NCBI GenBank assembly: GCA_946481035.1
Contig: CAMLNK010000061.1
Coordinates: 1 to 10,239, forward strand
Origin: an uncultured Dyadobacter sp.
Lineage (GTDB): Bacteria; Bacteroidota; Bacteroidia; Cytophagales; Spirosomataceae
Length of the DNA stretch: 10,239 nt
Reading direction: 5' to 3'
Shown: positions 1 to 5,733 of the stretch, piece after piece
Layout of the letters: every line of letters begins with the position of its first letter
How positions within the stretch are numbered: the stretch's first letter is position 1
Position numbers and translations under genes: made by a program
The notes under the pieces: model-generated
What the model was told of the DNA's origin: nothing
What the model saw: the letters and a program-made list of their open reading frames with translations, nothing else
Databases searched by the model: none

Positions 1-185
1 GAGCCTATCCCCATCGAAAAAAGGTACACGCCGATGATGATACTGAACTGCGTGACGCTGTCGCCCAGAAGGTAACTGGCCAGCGTGCCGGCCACCAGCT
101 CGTAAATCAACCCGCAGGTGGCGATGATGAACACCGCCACGAGCAGTACCCACTGCGCACTATGCCTGCCTGTTGTGTTTTTCAT
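1..185 (-). CDS. Membrane-anchored spermidine-synthase-like protein (N-terminal part only)
   Basis: Only the first 61 residues are in the window; the gene continues past position 1. After a short polar N-terminus there is a membrane segment (about residues 12-26) running into the motif [19 protein letters not shown], then a second hydrophobic stretch from about residue 49. This motif is the usual start of the large fused proteins in which a bundle of membrane helices precedes a spermidine synthase (aminopropyltransferase) domain; the catalytic domain itself lies outside the window and was not seen. The ATG directly follows the TAA of the upstream DUF350 gene with no gap, so the two are probably translationally coupled. 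As the last visible gene of a SpeD-containing operon, it would be expected to use the decarboxylated product of that enzyme, possibly at the inner membrane. Family identity is fairly sure from the motif; enzymatic activity is inference. Confidence 0.8.
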   Translation of the reverse strand, partial: MKNTTGRHSAQWVLLVAVFIIATCGLIYELVAGTLASYLLGDSVTQFSIIIGVYLFSMGIG

Positions 186-392
186 TTACCCGTGAATTGC
201 CGACGCGATGATAATGGCGATCGCGAGCATGAAAAAGCCGGCGAATATGGCCAGGGCCACGTTCTTGTTTTCCATAATTTCACGGCGCAGGTTGTGCTTC
301 GGTGTGAGTATTTCAATGGCGGCAAATGTGACAAAAAGGACCAATATCCCAATGCCCGAGTACACGAGCGAACTGATGATGTATTGTTGCAT
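186..392 (-). CDS. DUF350 family small membrane protein
   Basis: A 68-residue protein with two predicted membrane helices (about residues 5-27 and 44-66) joined by a short charged loop (PKHNLRREIMENKN). This size and layout match one DUF350 unit; E. coli YjfL is known to carry two such units, so this is a single-unit version that would presumably oligomerise. Its biochemical function is unknown. DUF350 genes recur beside DUF4178, SpeD and spermidine-synthase-like genes, and that is exactly the setting here: 25 bp downstream of the small membrane protein gene and abutting the spermidine-synthase-like gene. The role is likely to be in a membrane complex or transport step linked to polyamine-type chemistry, which is inference from context. 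The ATG is the only plausible start. Confidence 0.85.
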   Translation of the reverse strand: MQQYIISSLVYSGIGILVLFVTFAAIEILTPKHNLRREIMENKNVALAIFAGFFMLAIAIIIASAIHG

Positions 393-417
393 CGATATGT
401 GTTTAGGTTTTTAATGA

Positions 418-603
418 CTATTTATGGTGCATAATGCCGCTCCTGTACCCCCTCGAGCCGTGGCCGGAGGACCATTGTTCCTGGTTATCGAACGATAAAA
501 TCCGGTCGCCCGTGAGATTAGCATACGCCAGCCAGGCCAGCAGTGCCGCCACGTACACAAAGTACCATTTCATCGGCAGGAGTTCTTTCAAAGTTTCTTT
601 CAT
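418..603 (-). CDS. Small single-span membrane protein of the polyamine-linked operon
   Basis: I do not recognise a named family. From the ATG at 603 the product has 61 residues: a short amphipathic, charged N-terminus (MKETLKELLPMKW), one membrane helix (about residues 13-29), and a hydrophilic tail ending SRGYRSGIMHHK with Gly, Ser, Arg and His. The reading frame is open upstream to a GTG at 636, which would add 11 residues and overlap the preceding gene; the ATG is preferred because it lies 7 bp after the stop of the DUF4178 gene, as expected in this tight operon. Its conserved place between DUF4178 and DUF350 suggests a structural subunit of the same membrane assembly. It is short enough to be missed by annotation, but gene spacing and a clean membrane helix support it. 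Confidence 0.7.
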   Translation of the reverse strand: MKETLKELLPMKWYFVYVAALLAWLAYANLTGDRILSFDNQEQWSSGHGSRGYRSGIMHHK

Positions 604-610
604 GCTTGTT

Positions 611-2494
611 CTATTTGGATGAATTGGCGAATTCACTGTTCCCCCATCGCGCGTTTTCTGAATAATACCGCATAATGCCCATGGCCAGCGGCCCCAGAAT
701 GATCAGTATCACAATAATCCAGATGTTCCGGTAAGTGGTGGCGTCATATACCAGCTTGCCTGTGAACAGACCCGCTCGGTTGTACATATTAGAATCCCGG
801 CTGGCGGTCATTTGCAGAAAATAAGTACCAGCAGGTATTTTGGTAAAATGAATGGTCTGGGACTTAGAACCTTCCGTCCAGTATTCTCCGCCGTCGGTAC
901 CCGAGTAAAATTCGATTCCCTCCTCAGCGCTATACTCGTTGCCGGTCACAGCATTCACAAGCGTTGCGTTGAGCTCCAACCAGGTGTTGTTCAAAGGTGC
1001 GTTGAAATCCAGTTCCAGGTTACTACTCCGTTTTTCGAGTTCGAATTTCGGTGAGATGAAAAGCTGTGTGTTCAGCGAATCCGAAAACACGTATTCTGAA
1101 TTAAAAATTTTACGGTTGCTGTGCATACTGCCCGTCAGGATCTGTACCAGCATAGCGAGCAGCAAAGCAATACCACCCGATTTCACGATCGTTTCCGTAC
1201 CGACATTGATGCGCGGCGGTTGTGCAGGCGCAATGCCGACGGTCTGCGGAAGCGGGTTGTGGGTTTGCGCGGCAATCACTCCGCGCGGCACATACTTACC
1301 CCGGAACCAGGTCAGCCGTTTCCTGTGATCCTTCTCGACACTTAGTATCTCCGGCGGTGCGATATAATCCATCGATTCCGTTTCCTCATGCTCAGAAAAC
1401 GCATCGCCGGGAAACTCTCCCAAAGCGTAAAGAATGCGGTAGTGGTATTTCGAATACCTTCTGAATTGCTGATTATCAAATGCAATGCGGTGCAGGCGGG
1501 CATCACCCGGCTTGGGGGTATGCCTTGTTTCTTTCAGGCAAGTCCAATGCCCATCCGACTCGGTAAGGAACATAAACCCGTGCAGCTTGCTGTAAAGCGT
1601 GTACTCGTGCCAGTAATCGGTCCGCGAATCGGTGTCATATTTATAAGCAAGCCCCACCACCCGGTAATCACCACCTTCAAGCGAAATCCGCTCTCCTATA
1701 TCAAAGCAAAATTCCTGATCATGCGTGTGCTGGCCACCATGCGTCACGTATTGCCCGCCCGCGTACGAATGCCGCGTTTCGCATTTGGCACAAACCCAGC
1801 TCTGGCTGTATGGATAGGTCAGCACGTGGTTTTCGTCCTGGCAATTGCGGCAGGTAAATAGCTTCGGTTCCGGCTCGACTTCCCGCATATTGCCCAGGAA
1901 AAGCAGTTCCGGCTCCACTTCATAACAAGCAAATGCCACCGCCACCGTTTCGCTGTAAGCTACCAGTTCCACACGTTCGGTGTCAGTAATCGCTTCAATG
2001 CTGTTGAACCGGTCGGGCAGGGCCTGCACAAACACATTACCTTCCACCTCGATGAGCCGACTTTCGTTACGGGCCGTGACCGAAAACTCCCGGTCATCGG
2101 GCAGAGTCAGCTGCTGGGCGTCCGACCTGAATTTCCGCGCGATCGCCGCCTCGCTGAACGGCATTGCCTCACAGATCGTGTACATTCCGTAGCCTTCCGC
2201 CAAATGCCGCGTGAAGCCATCATTACAGTCGAGCGTCCAGTAATTATAAGCCTGATCTTCGAAGAGCACCCGCAGCCTACCGGTAATGGTAAACGCAATG
2301 TCCTTCCAGTTCCCTGTGGTGCCCGGTTGAATGACATCCGATGATCCATGGATCGGCTCCATTTTTACTTCCGTCAGCGCATCTCCGGAGCGGTGCCAAG
2401 CCTTCCGGCAACCACACACGGCCACATTGTTGGAACCCTGAAAATACACTGGCTTGCCGCAGGACGGGCAAATGGCGAGTTTACTGGTTTCCAT
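611..2494 (-). CDS. Two-domain DUF4178 membrane protein with two zinc ribbons
   Basis: This 627-residue protein has a repeated plan. An N-terminal zinc ribbon (CPSC at 9-12, CGC at 27-29) leads into a first DUF4178-like domain (about 54-200). A second zinc ribbon (CRNC at 215-218, CAKC at 235-238) leads into a second one (about 265-385). Both DUF4178 parts show the pattern G-x-x-[YF]-x-[VI]-x-G and an aromatic stretch of the 'YWHEYTLY' type. A membrane helix follows (about 439-455), then a beta-rich region (about 475-585) with a Pro-Ala-Gly-Thr-Tyr turn like a jelly-roll or Ig-type sandwich, and a last helix (about 590-608). The ribbons and DUF4178 domains are therefore probably cytoplasmic and the sandwich periplasmic. 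DUF4178 has no proven activity; it co-occurs with SpeD and DUF350 (E. coli YjfK is related). It is separated from speD by only 3 bp. It may act as the scaffold of a membrane complex, which is inference. Confidence 0.85.
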   Translation of the reverse strand: METSKLAICPSCGKPVYFQGSNNVAVCGCRKAWHRSGDALTEVKMEPIHGSSDVIQPGTTGNWKDIAFTITGRLRVLFEDQAYNYWTLDCNDGFTRHLAEGYGMYTICEAMPFSEAAIARKFRSDAQQLTLPDDREFSVTARNESRLIEVEGNVFVQALPDRFNSIEAITDTERVELVAYSETVAVAFACYEVEPELLFLGNMREVEPEPKLFTCRNCQDENHVLTYPYSQSWVCAKCETRHSYAGGQYVTHGGQHTHDQEFCFDIGERISLEGGDYRVVGLAYKYDTDSRTDYWHEYTLYSKLHGFMFLTESDGHWTCLKETRHTPKPGDARLHRIAFDNQQFRRYSKYHYRILYALGEFPGDAFSEHEETESMDYIAPPEILSVEKDHRKRLTWFRGKYVPRGVIAAQTHNPLPQTVGIAPAQPPRINVGTETIVKSGGIALLLAMLVQILTGSMHSNRKIFNSEYVFSDSLNTQLFISPKFELEKRSSNLELDFNAPLNNTWLELNATLVNAVTGNEYSAEEGIEFYSGTDGGEYWTEGSKSQTIHFTKIPAGTYFLQMTASRDSNMYNRAGLFTGKLVYDATTYRNIWIIVILIILGPLAMGIMRYYSENARWGNSEFANSSK

Positions 2495-2497
2495 GGC

Positions 2498-2908
2498 CTA
2501 TCTTATAATTTGATGTTCAGAAACCACCTTTGCTTCGAAATAGGCCGTAATCCGATCGAAAATAGCCCGTACCGCGCCATTATTGACGCGTTGAAAATTA
2601 CTGAGATAAATATCCACGTTAACCGTCCCGAACTCCGGCCAGGTATGCACCGAGAGGTGGCTTTCGCTGAGGCAAATAATGCCTGTGAAACCGCCCGGCT
2701 CGAAATCATGGTAAACTTCGCCTAGTTTTTGCAGCTCAAATGAGCCGGTAAGATCGTCGGCCAGATCCTTAAAACCAGTATACTCGACCAGCAAGGCCGT
2801 TTTGTCCGAATGAAGCGTAGCAATAAGATGCAGTCCGGGGGTATAAGTTTCCAATAGCGTCAGGTCTATGATAGTAGGCAATTTTATAAAAAACCCGGCA
2901 ATGCACAA
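2498..2908 (-). CDS. speD: SpeD-like pyruvoyl-dependent decarboxylase (S-adenosylmethionine decarboxylase family)
   Basis: Bacterial SpeD proenzymes cut themselves at a Glu-Ser bond; the Ser becomes the pyruvoyl cofactor that decarboxylates S-adenosylmethionine for polyamine synthesis. Here the hallmark SESHLSVHTWPE is at residues 81-92: the cut should fall between Glu82 and Ser83, and His88 matches the processing His. The position that in B. subtilis and T. maritima SpeD is the catalytic Cys (VYTCG/VFTCG) reads VDIYLSN, so it is Ser103. That substitution is clear by simple alignment and raises the chance of altered activity; some SpeD homologues are known to have become arginine or ornithine decarboxylases. 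The start is uncertain: there is no ATG. TTG at 2908 gives 136 residues; TTG at 2854 gives 118 residues beginning just before TYTPGLH, where the family fold begins. It is the first gene of the minus-strand operon. Confidence 0.88.
   Translation of the reverse strand: MCIAGFFIKLPTIIDLTLLETYTPGLHLIATLHSDKTALLVEYTGFKDLADDLTGSFELQKLGEVYHDFEPGGFTGIICLSESHLSVHTWPEFGTVNVDIYLSNFQRVNNGAVRAIFDRITAYFEAKVVSEHQIIR
2879..2908 (-). promoter_or_regulatory. Candidate promoter of the speD-DUF4178-DUF350 operon
   Basis: On the minus strand TTG (2908-2906) is followed after 19 bases by TAAAATTG (2886-2879). This differs by one base from the Bacteroidota -7 consensus TAnnTTTG, and the spacing is what that sigma factor prefers. 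It overlaps the first codons of the longest SpeD reading frame. If it is used, transcription would begin near 2872 and the speD start would have to be the TTG at 2854. No experimental support. Confidence 0.35.
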
Positions 2909-3041
2909 GGCAGAATTTATTTAAATGGTTACCTAAGTGAAACCATCGGGTACATAGCGGGATGGGATTGCGATGTTGGCGGTGTCCCATATCATATGCA
3001 GGAAAGATATTGGAATGGATAAATTAGTAGAAAAAATAAGA

Positions 3042-3072
3042 TTGCCTGCTTCTCCGGGTCTACATAACTTTC
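3042..3072 (+). promoter_or_regulatory. Candidate promoter of the alpha/beta hydrolase gene
   Basis: TTG (3042-3044) and TAACTTTC (3065-3072) are separated by 20 bases; the second box is one base off TAnnTTTG. It lies 12 bp before the ATG at 3085, giving a very short leader. An alternative pair is TTG at 3010 with TAAGATTG at 3037-3044, but its 24-base spacing is long. The 176-bp divergent gap to speD shows no other clear feature. Confidence 0.25.
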
Positions 3073-3084
3073 TTTTTTAGCCAC

Positions 3085-4029
3085 ATGTGGTCATTCATAA
3101 AACTATCTATTGTCGCATTCACCTCTCTACTCGCTTTCCCAGCCAGAGCGCAATCTCTCTATTCGAAAAGCTTTGGAATAGTAAATAATGAACCGATCAT
3201 ATTCTTACATGGTGGCCCGGGAAGCAGTTCTGTATATTTTGAAGCTACTACTGCTCAAAAGCTGGCTGATGAGGGATTTTATGTGGTGGTTTACGACCGG
3301 CGCGGTGAAGGACCATCAGCAGACAGCTCTGCAAAAATGAATTATGAAGAGTTCTTCGAAGATTTAAACCGCATCTATCAAAAGTATCACCTTACGCGCG
3401 CCCATTTGATCGGATTCAGCTTTGGTGGGCTTGTCACTTCCCTTTTTGCTGAAAAATACCCGAAGAAAGTCAAATCCATCATCCTTGCCAGCGCATTGAT
3501 TTCTCAGCAAGACTCTTATAATACAATTCTTAACACCGTCGGGCACATCTACCAAGTCCAACTTGACACGATAAATCTTGGTACCATAAACAAAATCAGG
3601 AGACTGGGCACCAATTCCCTTGCCTATCGGACCGAAGTTTTCGCACACGCTTCCAGAAATGGCTTTTTTAGTCTGCAAAATCCTGCCCCTGAAGCACAGC
3701 TGATCTATTCGACTTACAAAACTGATACATTGATTAAACGTTATATCAAAAATGAACGGGCAGTTGAAATATTCTGGAAAAATGAACGGAGGAAAAACAT
3801 CGATGTAACCCCTGTATTGCAGAAACTAGCACAAGCCCAAATGCCCATTTATGCGATTTACGGGAAGCAAGACGGCCTTTATTCAAAAGAACAAGTCGCC
3901 GAGTTGCAAAAAATTGCAGGCACAAAACGATTAAAATATTTTGACAACTGCTCGCATACAGTCTTTATCGATCAGCAAATGAAATTTCTCAAAACAATCA
4001 GGACATGGTTAAATCCGTCTTACAAGTGA
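3085..4029 (+). CDS. Exported alpha/beta hydrolase (proline iminopeptidase-like)
   Basis: A 314-residue protein with a signal peptide (residues 1-22, cleavage after ARA before Q). The mature part has an alpha/beta-hydrolase fold. The HGGPG oxyanion motif (42-46) and the DRRGEG turn (71-76) are followed by the nucleophile elbow GFSFGG with Ser112. The acid is probably Asp263 in GKQDG and the base His291 in NCSHTVF, so the triad looks complete. HGGPG plus GxSxGG is typical of the proline iminopeptidase/S33 group, but substrate cannot be read from sequence: an aminopeptidase, esterase or lactonase are all possible. The cap region (about 140-240) is helical and rich in Lys, Arg and Asn. The gene is divergent from the speD operon and 167 bp upstream of the FKBP gene. 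Its DNA is more A+T rich than its neighbours: I count 18 G/C in the 60 bases 3721-3780, against 43 in 6181-6240. That may mean later acquisition. Confidence 0.88.
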   Translation: MWSFIKLSIVAFTSLLAFPARAQSLYSKSFGIVNNEPIIFLHGGPGSSSVYFEATTAQKLADEGFYVVVYDRRGEGPSADSSAKMNYEEFFEDLNRIYQKYHLTRAHLIGFSFGGLVTSLFAEKYPKKVKSIILASALISQQDSYNTILNTVGHIYQVQLDTINLGTINKIRRLGTNSLAYRTEVFAHASRNGFFSLQNPAPEAQLIYSTYKTDTLIKRYIKNERAVEIFWKNERRKNIDVTPVLQKLAQAQMPIYAIYGKQDGLYSKEQVAELQKIAGTKRLKYFDNCSHTVFIDQQMKFLKTIRTWLNPSYK

Positions 4030-4083
4030 TTTAAAAAATAGCACATTACCTCCCTTACCCCAACCCAAGCAAACCTGACCACC

Positions 4084-4115
4084 AACTTTTACAAGCATTT
4101 AACAAACTTTTACAA
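4084..4115 (+). repeat. Paired 11-bp direct repeats upstream of the FKBP lipoprotein gene
   Basis: AACTTTTACAA occurs twice, at 4084-4094 and 4105-4115. The copies are identical and start exactly 21 bp apart, which is two helical turns, so both would face the same side of the DNA. They lie 32 bp or more upstream of a TAnnTTTG promoter box. This is the arrangement expected of a dimeric activator that binds direct repeats, such as a LytTR-type regulator, but the bases do not match the textbook LytTR consensus and the regulator is unknown. Confidence 0.5.
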
Positions 4116-4146
4116 CCACCCTACGAGCGGACAATCATCCAACTGA

Positions 4147-4154
4147 TATGTTTG
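4147..4154 (+). promoter_or_regulatory. Promoter -7 box of the FKBP lipoprotein gene
   Basis: TATGTTTG is a perfect match to the Bacteroidota -7 consensus TAnnTTTG, 42 bp before the ATG at 4197. There is no TTG at the expected distance upstream (about 4124-4130), which suggests an activator-dependent promoter; the direct repeats at 4084-4115 are well placed for that. The inferred 5' leader contains a small hairpin, AGTCG (4164-4168) with CGACT (4173-4177), near the predicted transcript start. Confidence 0.45.
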
Positions 4155-4196
4155 AAGCAGAATAGTCGAAGACGACTTAATTGATTCAATCCCCAT

Positions 4197-4619
4197 ATGC
4201 ACAGAGCCTTTCCATTCCCATTATCTAAAACAGCCCGTTTTTTCGCGCTGGCGATCCTGCTGATTTCCTGCTCGACCGGCAAAATGAAACAATCGCCCTC
4301 CGGCCTTCAATATATGCTATTAAAAAAAGGCCGCGGCCCGAAGGCGAAAACCGGGCAGCAGATCATGCTTTTTGAAACGACAAGCTACCGGACCGGACAA
4401 GTATTGTATTCCAATGAAAATACCGCCACGCCTATTAGGGTGCTGATTGGCGGTAACCAGGCTACGAAGGCCGTCGACGAAGCATTGGTGGGGATGCGGG
4501 AAGGCGAAATTAAAAAGATTATCGCGCCGCCCCATCTGGTGAAGAGGACCGAATACCCGTCCAACGTCCACCCCGATTCGACGCTGGTGATTAAATTGAT
4601 TCTGCACAAAATTCTATAA
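4197..4619 (+). CDS. FKBP-type peptidyl-prolyl isomerase-like lipoprotein
   Basis: A 140-residue protein with a type II signal peptide: Arg/Lys-containing start, hydrophobic stretch FFALAILLISC, lipobox LISC with Cys25 as the lipidated residue. The mature part (about 34-140) follows the FKBP_C pattern: SGLQYMLLKKGRGPKAKTGQ, a middle with the GQVLYSN strand, an EALVGMREGEIKKIIAPP helix and strand, and a final HPDSTLVIKLILHKI strand. FKBP enzymes isomerise Xaa-Pro bonds and help fold envelope proteins. Several usual pocket residues are absent: the FDSS-type segment is replaced by YSNEN and the VIPGW segment by ALVGM. Isomerase activity is therefore doubtful and it may act mainly as a chaperone. 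The domain is also about as small as an FKBP can be. It is monocistronic, convergent with the lipoprotein gene at 4687, and preceded by an unusual promoter region. It is probably anchored in the outer or inner membrane facing the periplasm. Confidence 0.85.
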   Translation: MHRAFPFPLSKTARFFALAILLISCSTGKMKQSPSGLQYMLLKKGRGPKAKTGQQIMLFETTSYRTGQVLYSNENTATPIRVLIGGNQATKAVDEALVGMREGEIKKIIAPPHLVKRTEYPSNVHPDSTLVIKLILHKIL

Positions 4620-4627
4620 GGGCGGGT

Positions 4628-4662
4628 AAACAAAAGGAGGCAGCCACCGGGTGACGCCTCCT
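4628..4662 (-). terminator. Intrinsic terminator between convergent lipoprotein genes
   Basis: AGGAGGC (4635-4641) pairs with GCCTCCT (4656-4662), a perfect 7-bp G+C-rich stem around a 14-base loop. On the minus strand the stem is followed by TTTTGTTT (4635-4628), so it is a good rho-independent terminator for the gene at 4687-5394. On the plus strand the trailing bases are not T-rich, so it would serve the FKBP gene less well. Confidence 0.75.
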
Positions 4663-4686
4663 CTCGAACTACTGATAAAACGGATG

Positions 4687-5394
4687 CTACTTCGTCGCTG
4701 CTTCCGTTAATTTCACTTTTACGGAAGTGTAATACAATGTAGTAGTTGCCTCAAAGCCGGAATCCGTTCCGAAAATGAGCCACAGGTTACCGCTGGCGTC
4801 AGTTTTCCCTTTGAATTCGCCAGTTTTTGTAAGCAGTTTGTAGCCGACCTTATCGGTACCGTTTCCGATGTCGCCGATAATTTTCATATCCTTCCCATCA
4901 TTTTTCTGCTGGATCTTATCGATGTTCATGCGGTAATGATCCAGGTTATCGACCGTCGTTTTAGGCTCGATCGGCACGGCACCGATTCCCACACTCACGG
5001 CGTTAGGCGCTCCGCCCGAGCCCATCCATCCATCCGAAGGCGCGTCCGACGCAAATTCCAACGTGAAGGCCGCATTGTACTCCTGATTTGGTTTCAAACC
5101 TGCCACCTTCTTTTTGAAATACATAAACAGGTCGTCGCTGTGGTTATTACCTGAAATGCGGAAACCCTTTTTTTGCGTATCGAGCGGGGCGGGCAGGCTG
5201 GCAATGCCTTCTTCGAGCTTCCAATCCGATTCCATTTTGACGGGATAATCGGAAAAACCGGCTGTCCATCCTTGCTTGCCGCCATTGAACTGGTCGTTCA
5301 ATTCCATCTGCGGCGGCAGGTTCCCATCACCATCATCGTCGTTGCAGGACAGGAACAGGAACGGCAGTCCGAGCATTAATACTAACTTTTTCAT
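4687..5394 (-). CDS. Probable surface-exposed lipoprotein of unknown function
   Basis: A 235-residue protein with a clear type II signal peptide (MKKLVLMLGLPFLFLSC) whose lipidated residue is Cys17. The next residues, NDDDGDG, are acidic and resemble the lipoprotein export signal that sends Bacteroidota lipoproteins to the cell surface. The mature part is beta-rich and compact, with the distinctive stretches NGGKQGWTAGFSDYP (37-51), FRISGNNHSDDLFMYFKK (78-95), and a Gly-rich GWMGSGGAPNAVSVGIG (122-138). It then ends with LWLIFGTDSGFEATTTLYY (204-222) and a last strand. This alternation suggests a beta-sandwich, perhaps of the carbohydrate-binding or discoidin kind, but I cannot assign a family or ligand. 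There are no catalytic signatures. The gene stands alone, with its own terminator downstream and a long intergenic region upstream. Lipoprotein status is sure; surface exposure is inferred from the acidic tail. Confidence 0.82.
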   Translation of the reverse strand: MKKLVLMLGLPFLFLSCNDDDGDGNLPPQMELNDQFNGGKQGWTAGFSDYPVKMESDWKLEEGIASLPAPLDTQKKGFRISGNNHSDDLFMYFKKKVAGLKPNQEYNAAFTLEFASDAPSDGWMGSGGAPNAVSVGIGAVPIEPKTTVDNLDHYRMNIDKIQQKNDGKDMKIIGDIGNGTDKVGYKLLTKTGEFKGKTDASGNLWLIFGTDSGFEATTTLYYTSVKVKLTEAATK

Positions 5395-5568
5395 GAGCTG
5401 TTATTTGGTTTTAAAATCTGCTAATTGATGCAAAACCGCATTGATTTGGTTGGAACGGCGTTACAAAAGTTATTTTTACCGCGCGGCGCCTGCTTGAAAA
5501 TGAGCATCGTAGGTTATAAATTAAGATGCTGAAAAACGACGTCTGTAAATGGTTGGGAAGAAAGATAA
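5395..5568. other. Intergenic region left of the hairpin element
   Basis: Together with the hairpin element and the 55 bp after it, this forms a 339-bp gap between two divergent genes. No coding sequence is credible. A weak plus-strand promoter candidate is TTG (5450-5452) with TATTTTTA (5471-5478), 18 bases apart. AGCATC (5503-5508) and GATGCT (5525-5530) form a 6-bp inverted repeat with a 16-base loop. No convincing promoter for the minus-strand lipoprotein gene was found, although the stretch near 5400-5470 is suitably A+T rich. Confidence 0.4.
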
Positions 5569-5678
5569 GTTGGGCGTAGTTTCTAACTACGTCCGAGCGT
5601 CATGCGGTCTCTGACCGCATCAGTCAAGCCGGTCAGAGACCGGGTGACACTCGGACGTAGTCGGAGACTACGCCCAAC
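5569..5678. repeat. 110-bp nested inverted-repeat element (REP/BIME-like)
   Basis: Two 49-base arms (5569-5617 and 5630-5678) are inverted copies matching at 43 of 49 positions around a 12-base spacer. Inside each arm are two smaller perfect hairpins with 3-base loops. In order these are CGTAGTT-TCT-AACTACG (5575-5591), ATGCGGTC-TCT-GACCGCAT (5602-5620), CCGGTC-AGA-GACCGG (5629-5643) and CGTAGTC-GGA-GACTACG (5656-5672). Where the two arms differ inside a mini-stem, both sides of the stem have changed together (T-A to C-G in the outer pair of hairpins, G-C to C-G in the inner pair). It sits between divergent genes, has no T-run, and does not look like a terminator. It resembles a clustered REP or MITE-type sequence; no transposase is nearby. 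Confidence 0.85.
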
Positions 5679-5733
5679 ACAGCCTGGTCCAACCTGAACC
5701 GCCCGCGTTAATAAATACGTAACATTTAAGCCT

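Noticed and set aside
939..1861. Plus-strand open frames of 129 and 157 codons opposite the DUF4178 gene
   Set aside because: No motifs, and they lie opposite zinc ribbons and domains clearly encoded on the minus strand.
2769..2990. Minus-strand 73-codon frame overlapping the speD start, considered as a frameshifted N-terminus
   Set aside because: It is out of frame with SpeD, has no family resemblance, and SpeD has all its known parts without it.
2961..2996. TGGGA...TCCCA inverted repeat in the divergent gap upstream of the hydrolase
   Set aside because: Only a 5-bp stem with a long loop; no better than chance.
5569..5678. Nested hairpin considered as a rho-independent terminator
   Set aside because: It lies between divergent genes, where no transcript needs to end, and has no T-run on either side.
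5569..5678. Nested hairpin considered as a CRISPR remnant or phage attachment site
   Set aside because: There are no regularly spaced direct repeats, cas genes, integrase or tRNA gene in the window.
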